A DNA stretch of 55,848 bases from Acidobacteriota bacterium (GTDB lineage Bacteria > Acidobacteriota > Terriglobia > Bryobacterales > Bryobacteraceae), in contig VFZX01000006.1 of the NCBI GenBank assembly GCA_016871015.1, positions 1 to 55,848 on the forward strand. Direction: 5' to 3'. Of the stretch, positions 18,001 through 25,548 are shown piece after piece. The position numbers were made by a program, and so were the translations under genes. The notes under the pieces are model-generated. The model had not been told where the DNA came from and made no database searches. It was given only the letters and a program-made list of their open reading frames with translations. The first letter of the stretch is position 1. Each line of letters opens with the position of its first letter.

Positions 18001-18243
18001 CTTGAAACCCGAAGCGGCCGCGGTCAGCCGGTAGGTGCCTTGGGTGATGTAGGGGATTTCGAAGTCGCCGTTTTCGTTCGATTCGACTTCGCGGGAAGAA
18101 TTGGTGCCGGTGTGGGTCAACGTCACCTTGACGTTTGGCACCACGGCGCCGGTCTGATCTGTTACAACGCCGCGGACCGTTGCCAGGTCCGTTTGCGCCA
18201 AAGCGAGGGCTGTGAATAGGAAAGTCGCAATAGCGGAACGCAA
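15055..18243 (-). CDS. Oar-type TonB-dependent outer-membrane receptor
   Basis: The 1062-residue protein has a signal peptide (MRSAIATFLFTALALAQ). A carboxypeptidase-regulatory-like beta-sandwich follows at about 20-105 (VRGVVTDQTGAVVPNVKVTL and NGDFEIPYITQGTYRL), then a plug region and a long beta-barrel rich in aromatic residues, ending in FQFRFRIEF, a typical C-terminal beta-signal. Acidobacteria encode many such receptors, thought to import glycans or other large substrates. The start is TTG at 18243 with AGGAGG six nt upstream. It is divergent from a sulfatase, suggesting that the receptor and enzyme serve the same sulfated substrate. Confidence 0.9.
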   Translation of the reverse strand: MRSAIATFLFTALALAQTDLATVRGVVTDQTGAVVPNVKVTLTHTGTNSSREVESNENGDFEIPYITQGTYRLTAAASGFKNYIANDILIRAREMRRIDVKLEIGSVGTEVTVTGGAAVIATEGSQISGGFDREAFVDSPLSQSFFPQAYMTTLPNIQTQQGGWALRFAGQPSTQVAENMDGVTNDGTVNLVQNMQDFEDLQVVAVNNSAEFSRVAQFSMASKGGTNQWHGRVYYDLNNSALRARTFFEPRKTPYKEHRGGANVSGPIIKNKLFFYAAYSMVRIPSQSFYLRNVPTLRMRAGDFSDFTTTVRDPLADRAPFAGNRIPTARFNAVSQKTMDTFIPQPNRGQENSIFQNYQFLHRWPTDLFKWDSVTDRIDYVVSSKNQLFGRFINRLTPYVLNGPFDKLGTWTRMRNHHSLAVSDTHTFSPRFVNTALFGWARDYFIDGDTIDGFTPQKGDAAVTAIGLQGVNRGGHSQMGFPRMDIVGLETLRQQPGGVNLSRNDFEFNDAMTFSMGRHVMKWGAELRSFHDFNGGIPEGNYGTFAFNGNLTGDGRVAGEPFADFLLGFPNNSTRLDPLTKRRQHAYELGLFFTDTFKVSSKLTLDLGLRWDYFRHSLFQDGLQFNWDERSGDVIIPRGTLSKVSPLYPRNIRIVEGQVFPNPDKRNFRPRIGAAYRITDKFVVRGGYGIYSEALGPLHRVQGGGPFQIGESYFNSIENGRPVLAFPNPFPASLATATVPSQSVSGYPVNTDNGGIHQFNLSIERELMMNLGARASYIGSRSRGLNYGLGINKPQPSLIPFTPARRPFQQFVNASIILSDGASNYDSAQFELQKKAGSLVFNTHYTFSNASSNFANLQDPYNHYSWNREQFNSRHRYVANVTYNLPVGKGKRYLGTAPKPVDLAVGGWELGWITYFQSGQYFSPGFAGADPSNTNTFGGLPDRIGPGNRPPDQRLPHLWFDAASFAAPPAGRYGNSGVNVLEGPGMNLHHLVVVKRFAVTERVNFIIQSMMTNLFNHPHFDFPDANISVPQTVARVTRLREGGGGREMSGARNFQFRFRIEF

Positions 18244-18274
18244 GTTCCACCTCCTGGATTAGGGAATGCAATGA

Positions 18275-18308
18275 TTCTATACCAAAACCGGCGTCCGTTT
18301 GGTACGCT
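18275..18308. promoter_or_regulatory. Divergent promoter region, TonB receptor / sulfatase
   Basis: On the minus strand an extended -10 (TGGTATAGAAT, TATAGA at 18276-18281) faces the receptor gene. On the plus strand TACGCT at 18303-18308 lies 7 nt before the sulfatase ATG, the spacing of a leaderless start. No good -35 is visible for either. The two promoters share about 30 bp, so common regulation is likely. Confidence 0.45.
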
Positions 18309-18315
18309 AGCTGCG

Positions 18316-19812
18316 ATGATCACCCGCCGCACCGCCGTCGGAGCACTGGCAGCCGCCCCGGCGGCTCGGCCCCAAGGCAGGAAGCCGAACTTCCTGTACA
18401 TTCTCGCCGACGACCACGCAGGCTACGTGTTAGGCGCCGCGGGCAACCGGCTGGCCCGGACGCCCAATCTCGACCAGCTTGCCCGCGAGGGCACGCATTT
18501 CCGGAACCACTTCTGCAATTCGCCAGTGTGCACGCCGTCACGGCAGTCGTTCTTCACCGGACAGATGCCGTCGATGGCGGGAGTCACGGTGCTCCGCACG
18601 CCGCTGTCGAATGACAAGCCGACCCTTGCCAAGCAGTTCAAGAATGCGGGATACCAGACCGCGGTGATGGGCAAGATGCACTTCAACCAGCCGTCCCGCC
18701 CGGGCCTGCATGGATTCGATCACGTGATGTGCGAGGACGTGGTGGGCCGCGAATGGCAGAAGGCGGGGCCGTCGCGCGCGGTGGCTGAGTCCGTCAAGGT
18801 GAAGCCGCAGTGGCGGCCGTTCCGCGATCCCGCCAACATCTGGTTGAACGCGGACAAGCTCCCCTTCGGCCGTTACGATCACGACATGCGGGGCAGCTTC
18901 CTGGCGCGGCAGGCCTGCCAGTATCTCGAGGACAACAAGGACAGCCAGTTCGCCCTGTGGGTGAGCTTCCAGGAGCCGCATTCGCCATTCGACTTCCCGG
19001 TCGAGGACGCCGGGGCGTTTGATCCGGCGCGGTTTCCGGTGCCCAAAGTGGGATCCGAGGACGCCTGGCAGATTCCGCTCATCTTCAAGGACCTGAAGCC
19101 GGAGGAGAAGCAGGGCATCATCGCCGCCTACTACACGTCGGCGCGTTTCCTCGACCGCAACATCGGGATCGTGCTTGACAAGCTGAAGTCACTGGGGCTC
19201 GATGGCAACACCACCGTCGTCTACATGGCCGACCATGGATATTCGCTCGGCCAGCACGGGCGGTTCGAGAAGCACTGCGGATATGATCCGGCGCTGCATG
19301 TTCCGCTGATCCTGCGGCATCCGGGCCGGATCCGGGCGGGACACGCGGTCACGGAGATGACCGAGCATATCGACGTCCCGGCGACGGTCTGCGACATCAT
19401 GGGTCTGGATCCGCTGCCGGTACTGCACGGCCAGTCGCTGCGGCCCTATCTCGAGGGGAAGGCGCATCCCTCGCCGCGGACCCACATCTTCAGCCAGTAC
19501 CTTGAAAACGAAGAGGCCTTTGTCCGCACGGACCGGTGGAAGTACATCTTCTGTACCGGGCAGCGGAAGCGTACCGACGGATACCTCATCGCGGATCCGA
19601 CGCCAGGGCGGTACAAGCGGCTCTATGACCGCAAGGCGGATCCGGGCGAGTTCACCGATGTCGCGGCGGAGAATCCCACGGTGGTGGCGGAGATGGAAGA
19701 CCTGATCCTGGAGCGGTTCCGCCGGACCCACCCGGAGGCGGACAAGGAGCCGGGGAACCAGCCGTCGCGCGAGGATGCGATTGCCTGGTACGTCCGTCCG
19801 CGGGACGCATAA
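18316..19812 (+). CDS. Sulfatase, Tat-type leader, CTPSR active site
   Basis: This 498-residue enzyme begins with a twin-arginine leader (MITRRTAVGALAAAPAA). ILADDHAGYVLG at about 29-40 supplies the first metal ligands, Cys72 in CTPSR is the formylglycine precursor, and YMADHGYSLGQHGRFEKH is the second metal/substrate motif. A C-terminal subdomain contains RTDRWKYIFC and the YDRKADPGEF turn. It resembles arylsulfatase A/choline-sulfatase-like family S1 members; the substrate is unknown. ATG 18316 was chosen over 18271 because it starts the leader and follows the -10 by 7 nt. It is divergent from the TonB receptor. Confidence 0.9.
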   Translation: MITRRTAVGALAAAPAARPQGRKPNFLYILADDHAGYVLGAAGNRLARTPNLDQLAREGTHFRNHFCNSPVCTPSRQSFFTGQMPSMAGVTVLRTPLSNDKPTLAKQFKNAGYQTAVMGKMHFNQPSRPGLHGFDHVMCEDVVGREWQKAGPSRAVAESVKVKPQWRPFRDPANIWLNADKLPFGRYDHDMRGSFLARQACQYLEDNKDSQFALWVSFQEPHSPFDFPVEDAGAFDPARFPVPKVGSEDAWQIPLIFKDLKPEEKQGIIAAYYTSARFLDRNIGIVLDKLKSLGLDGNTTVVYMADHGYSLGQHGRFEKHCGYDPALHVPLILRHPGRIRAGHAVTEMTEHIDVPATVCDIMGLDPLPVLHGQSLRPYLEGKAHPSPRTHIFSQYLENEEAFVRTDRWKYIFCTGQRKRTDGYLIADPTPGRYKRLYDRKADPGEFTDVAAENPTVVAEMEDLILERFRRTHPEADKEPGNQPSREDAIAWYVRPRDA

Positions 19813-19815
19813 AAA

Positions 19816-19847
19816 TTGGCACCCGCCGGCGGGCTCGCGCGTATATA
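19816..19847 (+). promoter_or_regulatory. Promoter of the ECF sigma operon with internal palindrome
   Basis: TTGGCA (19816-19821) and TATATA (19842-19847) are separated by a long 20-nt spacer that contains the perfect 12-bp palindrome CCCGCCGGCGGG (19822-19833). The -10 is 7 nt upstream of the ATG at 19855. The palindrome could be an operator or simply a hairpin from the preceding gene's 3' end. Confidence 0.4.
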
Positions 19848-19854
19848 GCCGTGA

Positions 19855-20364
19855 ATGGAGCTGACGGCAGCCGGGTTCGGCGATGTGGTCCGGTCACACC
19901 AGGATATGGTGTACTCGATCGCCTGGCACTACTTCCGCGATCGTCACCAGTCTGAAGAGATCGCACAGGAGGTGTTCCTGGAGCTGCACCGGAACTTGGC
20001 CTCGATCGAGTCCGATTCACACATGGCGCACTGGCTGCGGCGGGTTACGGCCCAGCGCTGCATCGACCAGACGCGGCGGTTGCGGCTGCGTCCGCGGTCC
20101 GGGCTGGAGTCGGCGCCGGAGCCTTCCTCTCCGGCGAGCCATGCGGATCCTCTGCTGAGCAGCCTGCTGGCACGGCTGGTGGATGCGCTGCCGGACCGGG
20201 CGCGGATGGCGGTCATCTTGCGGTATCAGGAAGATATGGATCTCGGGGAGATCGCCTCGGCGATGAACATCCCGGCTGGATCGGTGAAAAGCACTCTGCA
20301 CCGGGCGCTGGCGCTGTTGCGGGGCAAGCTCGAGCGGACCACCGCGGGGAAAGGAGTTCGATGA
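19855..20364 (+). CDS. ECF RNA polymerase sigma factor
   Basis: The 169-residue protein has region 2 at about residues 5-75 (VRSHQDMVYSIAWHYFRDRHQSEEIAQEVFLEL, including the -10-recognition helix) and region 4 at about 110-160 (LPDRARMAVILRYQEDMDLGEIASAMN then GSVKSTLHRALALLR). It directs RNA polymerase to a specific regulon, probably controlled by the membrane protein encoded next. Its promoter suggests a leaderless transcript. The following genes overlap or abut, making a four-gene operon with two small secreted proteins. Confidence 0.9.
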   Translation: MELTAAGFGDVVRSHQDMVYSIAWHYFRDRHQSEEIAQEVFLELHRNLASIESDSHMAHWLRRVTAQRCIDQTRRLRLRPRSGLESAPEPSSPASHADPLLSSLLARLVDALPDRARMAVILRYQEDMDLGEIASAMNIPAGSVKSTLHRALALLRGKLERTTAGKGVR

Positions 20365-20633
20365 TGGATCTGGAACAGGAGTTGCGGCAGACTCTGGCGC
20401 GCAAGCGTGCGCCCGCCGGGTTCGCGGACCGGGTGATGGAGAAAACCCGGACCCAGGCCAGGACCCGCACGGTCCCGTGGCGATGGGCGGTGGCGGCCGC
20501 GGTGCTCGTGTGTCTGGGCGGAGGATGGTGGAAGGTGGATCAGGCGGGGCGCGAGCTCGAATCCGCGCTGCGGATCGCGTCGAGCAAGATTGATTTGGCG
20601 GAAAAGAAAGCGAGTGAGGTATTCGTACGATGA
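20361..20633 (+). CDS. Small single-pass membrane protein, putative anti-sigma partner
   Basis: Ninety residues: a charged cytoplasmic N-terminus (about 1-40), one transmembrane helix (WRWAVAAAVLVCLGGGWW) and a short exported amphipathic helix. It overlaps the sigma gene by 4 nt and the next gene by 4 nt. The position and topology fit an anti-sigma factor, but no zinc HxxxCxxC motif is present, so the role is inferred from context. ATG 20364 is a possible alternative start. Confidence 0.65.
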   Translation: MMDLEQELRQTLARKRAPAGFADRVMEKTRTQARTRTVPWRWAVAAAVLVCLGGGWWKVDQAGRELESALRIASSKIDLAEKKASEVFVR

Positions 20634-21193
20634 AATATTTACTGATGCTGACCGTGGCGGGTGGAGCCATGGCGCAGGAATTTCAGAACCTGATCGACTG
20701 GTCAAAGTTTGAGTCCAAGGCCGACGAGACCGTGAACGTCAACCTGGACGGGATGATGCTCCAGTTGGCCAAGGGGTTTGTGGGGGGCAAGGACGGCCCG
20801 CCCGGGGTCCAGGGCGTGGTTCAAGGTCTGCGCGGGGTGTTTGTGCGCTCGTTCAAGTTCGACCGGGTGGGCGGGTATGCGATCGAGGACGTGAACGCGC
20901 TGCGGGCCAAGGTCACCTCGATGCAGTACCAGGCGATCGTCGACGTGCGAAGCAACAAAGGCAGCGGGGACAACACCAGTATCTATGTGAAGACCAACGG
21001 CGAGGTGATCGACGGGCTCGTGGTGATCGCGGCCGAGCCGCGCGAGCTGACCGTGGTCCACCTGGCGGGCAACATCGATCCGTCGGCGCTGCAGCAATTG
21101 GGCGGGAAGTTCGGCATCCCCAATGTCCACCTGCAGAGCGGGACGCCCAAGCCGGCGGCCAAGAAGCAGGGAAAGGATGAAGAGGATGAGTAG
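20630..21193 (+). CDS. DUF4252-domain secreted protein
   Basis: This 187-residue protein has a signal peptide (MKYLLMLTVAGGAMAQ), a DUF4252-like domain (residues about 20-165, with LRGVFVRSFKFDRVGGY, YQAIVDVR and PRELTVVHLAGNIDPSALQQL) and a lysine/glutamate-rich tail. DUF4252 proteins often sit beside ECF sigma factors and their function is unknown. It overlaps the upstream membrane-protein gene by 4 nt and the next gene by 8 nt. Confidence 0.75.
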   Translation: MKYLLMLTVAGGAMAQEFQNLIDWSKFESKADETVNVNLDGMMLQLAKGFVGGKDGPPGVQGVVQGLRGVFVRSFKFDRVGGYAIEDVNALRAKVTSMQYQAIVDVRSNKGSGDNTSIYVKTNGEVIDGLVVIAAEPRELTVVHLAGNIDPSALQQLGGKFGIPNVHLQSGTPKPAAKKQGKDEEDE

Positions 21194-21644
21194 AGTACTG
21201 GCCGCGGCCATGCTTCTCACGGTGCCGCTTCTGGCGGTTGAGGGTCCCGAAGACGATCTGGACTTCGACCGCGCGGTCAGGGAGATTACGGCCCACTCCG
21301 GAAAGAAGCCGTTGCGGATCCCGCTGTTGGGCCTGGTGGGTTTGGTGTCGTATGCAGGGGCCCCAGCCGGGGCCAAGGGACTGCGGGTCGCGGTGTTTGA
21401 AGACGTGAACGGCGCGGCGGAGGCGGTGGTGCGTGCGGGCGCTGGAAAACCGGTGGCCGAGGTCCGGAGCCGGCGCGGCAACCATGTGCGGATCTTTGCC
21501 CGCGATTCAGGCAAGTGGGTGAAGCTGCTGATCGTGGCGGACAGCGGACGGCAGTCGGTGGTGTGCGGACTCTCCTTGCGGCCCGACCGGTTCGCACGGT
21601 TCCTCGAAACCAAAACGATGGACCGGCGTCAGAGTACAATATGA
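21186..21644 (+). CDS. Secreted hypothetical protein of the sigma operon
   Basis: About 152 residues with a signal peptide (MSRVLAAAMLLTVPLLAVEG) and a compact alpha/beta domain, including VRSRRGNHVRIFARDSGKWV and LIVADSGRQSVVCGL. It may be a diverged DUF4252-like partner, since both proteins end their domain with a self-association-like beta strand pair, but this is a weak resemblance. It starts inside the end of the DUF4252 gene; an alternative ATG is at 21177. Fourth gene of the sigma operon. Confidence 0.65.
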   Translation: MSRVLAAAMLLTVPLLAVEGPEDDLDFDRAVREITAHSGKKPLRIPLLGLVGLVSYAGAPAGAKGLRVAVFEDVNGAAEAVVRAGAGKPVAEVRSRRGNHVRIFARDSGKWVKLLIVADSGRQSVVCGLSLRPDRFARFLETKTMDRRQSTI

Positions 21645-21646
21645 AC

Positions 21647-22504
21647 ATGTGGCGTGGATTGTCCGTCGCGCTCGCTGTTGCCGCCGTTTCCTGGGGCCAG
21701 GAGGGCTTTGGATCGCTTTTTACGAAGGCTCCGAAGCACATTGATGACGCCCTGCGGGAGCGGGTCAACTTTTTCTACGAGCGGCAGATGGCGGGCAAGT
21801 CGCGCCAGGCGGACGCGGCCGTCCATGAGGACAGCAAGGATCTTTTCTTCGAGGCTCCGAAGCTGCAAATGCGCAGCTTCAAGATCGTGTCGATCAACTA
21901 CGAGGAGAACTACCAGCGGGCGAAAGTCGTCATCGACATGGACACTGATTTCCATTTTGTAGGGTTCGGAACCATGAAGGTGAACCGGCCGGCAGGTTCG
22001 ACGTGGAAGTTCGATCAGGGCCAGTGGTGGTGGTTTGTCGAGAACTCTTCCTCGAAGGACAGTCCGTGGGGACTTCTTTCGCCCGGTCCCGGACAGGCGC
22101 AGGCTGACTTCAACAAGTACATCTCGAGTAACGAGATGACGGTCGACAAGCTTCGGTCGAAGGTCAAGGTGGATAAGGACAAGATCGAGCTTCCGAGCGA
22201 CCGGGACGCGGCGGCTGAGGTCATCATCACTAACGACTTCGACGGCCCGGTGACAGTGTCGATGCAGGCCGATGACTTTGGTGGCGTGGTAATTAATCTC
22301 GAAGGGAGCCGGATCGAGCGCGGCCAGACCGCCAAGCTGACCGTTACCAGCCGCCCGGTGGGACCAGCGAAGAAGCCGGACCTGCGCGTGTTGCTGATCG
22401 TTGAGCCGATCGGCAAGCACATCCCAATCCTGGTGACGTTCGCCTATCCCCAGTTCAACGAGCCTAAACCCGGCACCGTGGTCCCGGTTCCCGGCAAGAA
22501 GTGA
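21647..22504 (+). CDS. Secreted hypothetical protein
   Basis: A 285-residue protein with a signal peptide (MWRGLSVALAVAAVSWGQ). Its N-terminal half has DALRERVNFFYERQMAGKSRQ and HEDSKDLFFEAPK, suggesting an NTF2-like or cystatin-like helix plus sheet. The C-terminal half (about 185-285) reads like an immunoglobulin-type beta domain. No family is recognised. TACAAT at 21635-21640 lies 6 nt before ATG 21647, so a separate leaderless promoter is likely. ATG 21641 is two codons upstream in frame. Confidence 0.7.
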   Translation: MWRGLSVALAVAAVSWGQEGFGSLFTKAPKHIDDALRERVNFFYERQMAGKSRQADAAVHEDSKDLFFEAPKLQMRSFKIVSINYEENYQRAKVVIDMDTDFHFVGFGTMKVNRPAGSTWKFDQGQWWWFVENSSSKDSPWGLLSPGPGQAQADFNKYISSNEMTVDKLRSKVKVDKDKIELPSDRDAAAEVIITNDFDGPVTVSMQADDFGGVVINLEGSRIERGQTAKLTVTSRPVGPAKKPDLRVLLIVEPIGKHIPILVTFAYPQFNEPKPGTVVPVPGKK

Positions 22505-22530
22505 ACCGGCGGCACTTCCGCGGGGTTTTG

Positions 22531-22836
22531 ATGTCGAAAACAGAGCCCACAACCATCTGCCAGACTCCCACTCCAGGCAAGAGGCCAACACGCATCGCGC
22601 AATGGAAGTATGAGGCTGTGCGAAAAGCGATCCGGAAATCGGTCCCACGCCGGAAGGAGGGGATCGAATTCCAGGAGCTGCCGGAGCTTGTGGCCAGAGC
22701 GCTGCCGCCCGGCGAACAGGCGCGGCTGGGCTCGGTGCTGTGGTACACGGTGACCGTCAAGCTGCACATGGAAGTGACCGGCGAGCTGGAGCGCGTCCCC
22801 GGTGCGTCACCGCAGCGTGTCCGGCTCAAACGATAA
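22531..22836 (+). CDS. DUF6958-like small protein
   Basis: This 101-residue basic protein contains KYEAVRKAIRKSVPRRKEGI, LPELVARALPPGEQARLGSV and WYTVTVKLHMEVTGELERV. It matches my memory of the DUF6958 family, a small alpha/winged-helix-like protein of unknown function with a conserved LGSVxWYTxTVKL motif and a final basic segment. It lies 26 nt after the preceding gene; GGGG five nt upstream may serve as a ribosome-binding site. No signal peptide, so cytoplasmic. Confidence 0.7.
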   Translation: MSKTEPTTICQTPTPGKRPTRIAQWKYEAVRKAIRKSVPRRKEGIEFQELPELVARALPPGEQARLGSVLWYTVTVKLHMEVTGELERVPGASPQRVRLKR

Positions 22837-22890
22837 TGGTTCTCCGCCGCAGCCTGACGGTGCGCTAGAGTACGATTAGCGGGTTCAGGC

Positions 22891-24048
22891 GTGGCTGCGG
22901 TAAAGATTCAAGCGAGGGAACAACGCCAGCGGCGGGCCGCGGTCAATGTGATCGCGTTCGGCACGCTGATCACGCTTGTCTATTTCGGGCGCGATTTCCT
23001 GGTTACGCTGTTCACCGCAGTGACGATTGGATTCATTCTGGAGCCCTTCGTCGACCTGGTGATGCGGCTCCGGCTCCCGCGCGCCGTGGCGAGCTTTCTG
23101 GTGTGCTCGATCGCGCTCACGCTGCTTTACCTGTTGGGCGTCGGCGCCTACACGCAGATCGCCGGACTGATCGAGGACATGCCCGCGTACAGCGCGCGCG
23201 TCAACGAGCTTTCGTCCGAGGTGGTGAAGAACCTTGAGGAAGCCGAGCGCGGGGTGCTGGCGCTGTTCACGCCCAAGCGGGTCCGGGATGTGCAAAACCC
23301 GGCGGCCGCGAATCCCGCGGCGCGCAAGCGGCGTGCGCCCGAGCCCCCGCCCCCGCCCCAGCCGGAAACGCCGCAGATCCAGGAAGTGAGGATTCATGCC
23401 GAAGGATCGCCGCTGGTGAATTTCGTCTATCAGCACTGGGAGCGCATCTACCAGGTGCTGCTGCTGGCGAGCTTTATTCCGTTCCTGGTTTACTTCATGC
23501 TCAGTTGGCGCGATCACATGCGCCGCCACTACCTGCAGCTCTTCCACGGGCAGGGCCGCCACGCCGCCGGCCGGAGCTGGCAGGGGATCGCCGACATGGC
23601 CCGGGCTTACGTGGTGGGCAATTTCGTCCTCGGCGTGATCCTGACCCTGTTCAGCGGACTGTTCTTCTGGCTGTTCCGGATCCCATACTTCCTCCTGGTT
23701 GCTCCGTTGAGTGGATTCCTGAGCCTGATCCCCTACGTTGGACTCCCGCTCGCGTTGATCCCGCCGTTATTCGCGGCTCTACCGGTGTACAACAAGGTGG
23801 GTGCCTACCTGATCATTGCGGCGGTCGTCGGGGGACTGCACCTGATCGCGATGAACCTGTTGTATCCATTGCTGGTGGGTTCGCGGGTTCACCTCAATCC
23901 GCTGGCGGTGACCATCGCGCTGATGTTCTGGGGCAGTGTCTGGGGTGCAATGGGACTAATCTTTGCAATCCCGATCACCGCGGGGATTAAGGCGGTGCTG
24001 GATAACGTGCCGGAGCTCGAGGCATACGGAAAGTTGCTTGGGGATTAG
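22891..24048 (+). CDS. AI-2E/PerM-family permease
   Basis: The 385-residue inner-membrane protein has the PF01594 layout: paired N-terminal helices (FGTLITLVYFGRDFLVTLF and FLVCSIALTLLYLLGVGAY), a cytoplasmic or periplasmic loop with a proline-rich insert (EPPPPPQPETPQ, about residue 150), then four to five helices including GFLSLIPYVGLPLALIPPL. The family covers AI-2 exporters, sodium/proton antiporters and uncharacterised transporters; substrate cannot be inferred. It starts with GTG; TACGAT lies 14 nt upstream. Confidence 0.85.
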   Translation: MAAVKIQAREQRQRRAAVNVIAFGTLITLVYFGRDFLVTLFTAVTIGFILEPFVDLVMRLRLPRAVASFLVCSIALTLLYLLGVGAYTQIAGLIEDMPAYSARVNELSSEVVKNLEEAERGVLALFTPKRVRDVQNPAAANPAARKRRAPEPPPPPQPETPQIQEVRIHAEGSPLVNFVYQHWERIYQVLLLASFIPFLVYFMLSWRDHMRRHYLQLFHGQGRHAAGRSWQGIADMARAYVVGNFVLGVILTLFSGLFFWLFRIPYFLLVAPLSGFLSLIPYVGLPLALIPPLFAALPVYNKVGAYLIIAAVVGGLHLIAMNLLYPLLVGSRVHLNPLAVTIALMFWGSVWGAMGLIFAIPITAGIKAVLDNVPELEAYGKLLGD

Positions 24049-24186
24049 TACAGTTAGAGACCCGGCGTGGCGTTGACCACTCCCACGAGCTGCGGGTGGC
24101 CGGAGTACACCAGACTCCTCTCGGTGTGCAAGGGGAAAGTGACGGCGTCCCGATCCCGTGTCCCAGGCCGCGTTATCATGATGTGC

Positions 24187-25503
24187 GTGCGTCTCATTCC
24201 CGCGTTGTTGACCGCTGCCATCGCGTTGGCGGAGTCGCGTGAGGACGAGGTCAAGCCGCTGCTGGTGATGATCAAGGCGCAATGGGAGGATCGCGCGCAG
24301 GACCCGCCACAGAACGGAGCCGGGATCATCTTCGGGCACCAGTCCGGCCGGCTCTACATCGCGACCGCAAACCACGTTGTCCGCTACGGACCCCGCGAGG
24401 CGAAGAAGATCGACCTGCTGCTGAAGTGGCTTCCCGGCGAGACCCGCACCGCCGCGCTCACCCGTCACTTCGACTCCGCGCTCGACCTCGCCGTGCTCAT
24501 CATCACGGGCGCGCCTGACCTCGCGGTTCCGGCGCTGCCCTTCAACGCGCTTGGTAATTCAGGGAGCCTCACGCGCCGGGGGCCAGTAAAGGTTGAGACC
24601 ATGGGCTATCCGGGTGGCAAGGAGTGGTTCGCGCGGGCCGCGCCGGACGTGGTCTCGGGGGGCGACCGTGACACTGTGCGGTTCGACGCGGCCTGGATCG
24701 GACCTGGATATTCAGGCGGCGGACTGTTCACCGACCGGTGGGAGATCGTCGGCATGATCCGCCGAGACAACCCGCCTGAGGGCGAGGCGGTCCGGATCGA
24801 GCGGGTGATCGAGCGCCTAAAGGAGTGGGGCTATCCGGTGGGGCTGTCGAAGGATGAGCCCGTGGCCGCCTCGCCACCCAAAGTTTCGCCTGACAGGCCT
24901 CTGGTGAAGAAGCAACGCGCTGGAGCAGTATGGATCCGCCCGGGGACGTTCCTGATGGGTTGCTCCCCGGGCGGGTTCTGTCTTCCCAGCGAGGCGAATC
25001 CCCCAGTGCGAACCACGATTGCGAAAGGCTTTTGGATGAACGAGACCGAGGTCAACCAGACGGAGTATGAGCGGCTGATCGGCTCCAATCCGAGCCAGTT
25101 TCGCGGCCCCAGCAATCCGGTCGAAAACGTTACCTGGCATCAAGCCCAAGCCTACTGCGCCAAGGCTGGAGGCAGGCTGCCCATCTCGGCGGAATGGGAA
25201 TATGCGGCGCGTGCCGGAACCACGGGAACGGCGTACGGCGACTTGAAAGAGATCGCCTGGGGAAGCCACCACAATACCAGGCAGACGCAGAGAGTCCGGC
25301 AGCTGAAGCCGAATTCGTTCGGCTTGTACGACATGATGGGGAACGTCTGGGAGTGGACCGCAACCGACTTCGATGCCTTGAACAAGGAGGTGCGTGGAGG
25401 CTATTGGGGAAGCGCCGTCCTATCATTGCGGGTGTCGCTACGCGGCAGGCGGGCTCCAACGGACCACGACAACACGCTCGGGTTCCGCTGTGTGTGGGAC
25501 TGA
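24187..25503 (+). CDS. Secreted trypsin-like protease fused to a formylglycine-generating-enzyme-like domain
   Basis: 438 residues from GTG 24187: signal peptide (MRLIPALLTAAIALA), then a trypsin-like domain with His63 (IATANHVV), Asp100 (SALDLAVL) and Ser176 (GPGYSGGGLF). From about 250 there is an FGE/SUMF1-fold domain (WIRPGTFLMGCSPGG, MNETEVNQTEYERLIG, NPVENVTWHQAQAYC, GRLPISAEWEYAARAG, MMGNVWEWTATD, LGFRCVWD). The two catalytic cysteines of true FGE are absent: the RGGYWG region carries Ser, Leu and Val instead. The domain is therefore probably a binding module. TATCAT ends 7 nt before GTG 24187; ATG 24181 is an alternative. First of four genes. Confidence 0.8.
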   Translation: MRLIPALLTAAIALAESREDEVKPLLVMIKAQWEDRAQDPPQNGAGIIFGHQSGRLYIATANHVVRYGPREAKKIDLLLKWLPGETRTAALTRHFDSALDLAVLIITGAPDLAVPALPFNALGNSGSLTRRGPVKVETMGYPGGKEWFARAAPDVVSGGDRDTVRFDAAWIGPGYSGGGLFTDRWEIVGMIRRDNPPEGEAVRIERVIERLKEWGYPVGLSKDEPVAASPPKVSPDRPLVKKQRAGAVWIRPGTFLMGCSPGGFCLPSEANPPVRTTIAKGFWMNETEVNQTEYERLIGSNPSQFRGPSNPVENVTWHQAQAYCAKAGGRLPISAEWEYAARAGTTGTAYGDLKEIAWGSHHNTRQTQRVRQLKPNSFGLYDMMGNVWEWTATDFDALNKEVRGGYWGSAVLSLRVSLRGRRAPTDHDNTLGFRCVWD

Positions 25504-25548
25504 GATCGATCGAAATCCGATAAACTGAACTCGATCACCCGGGCCCCC

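Noticed and set aside
24930-25503. FGE-like domain as the activator of the nearby sulfatases
   Set aside because: It is exported and lacks both catalytic cysteines.
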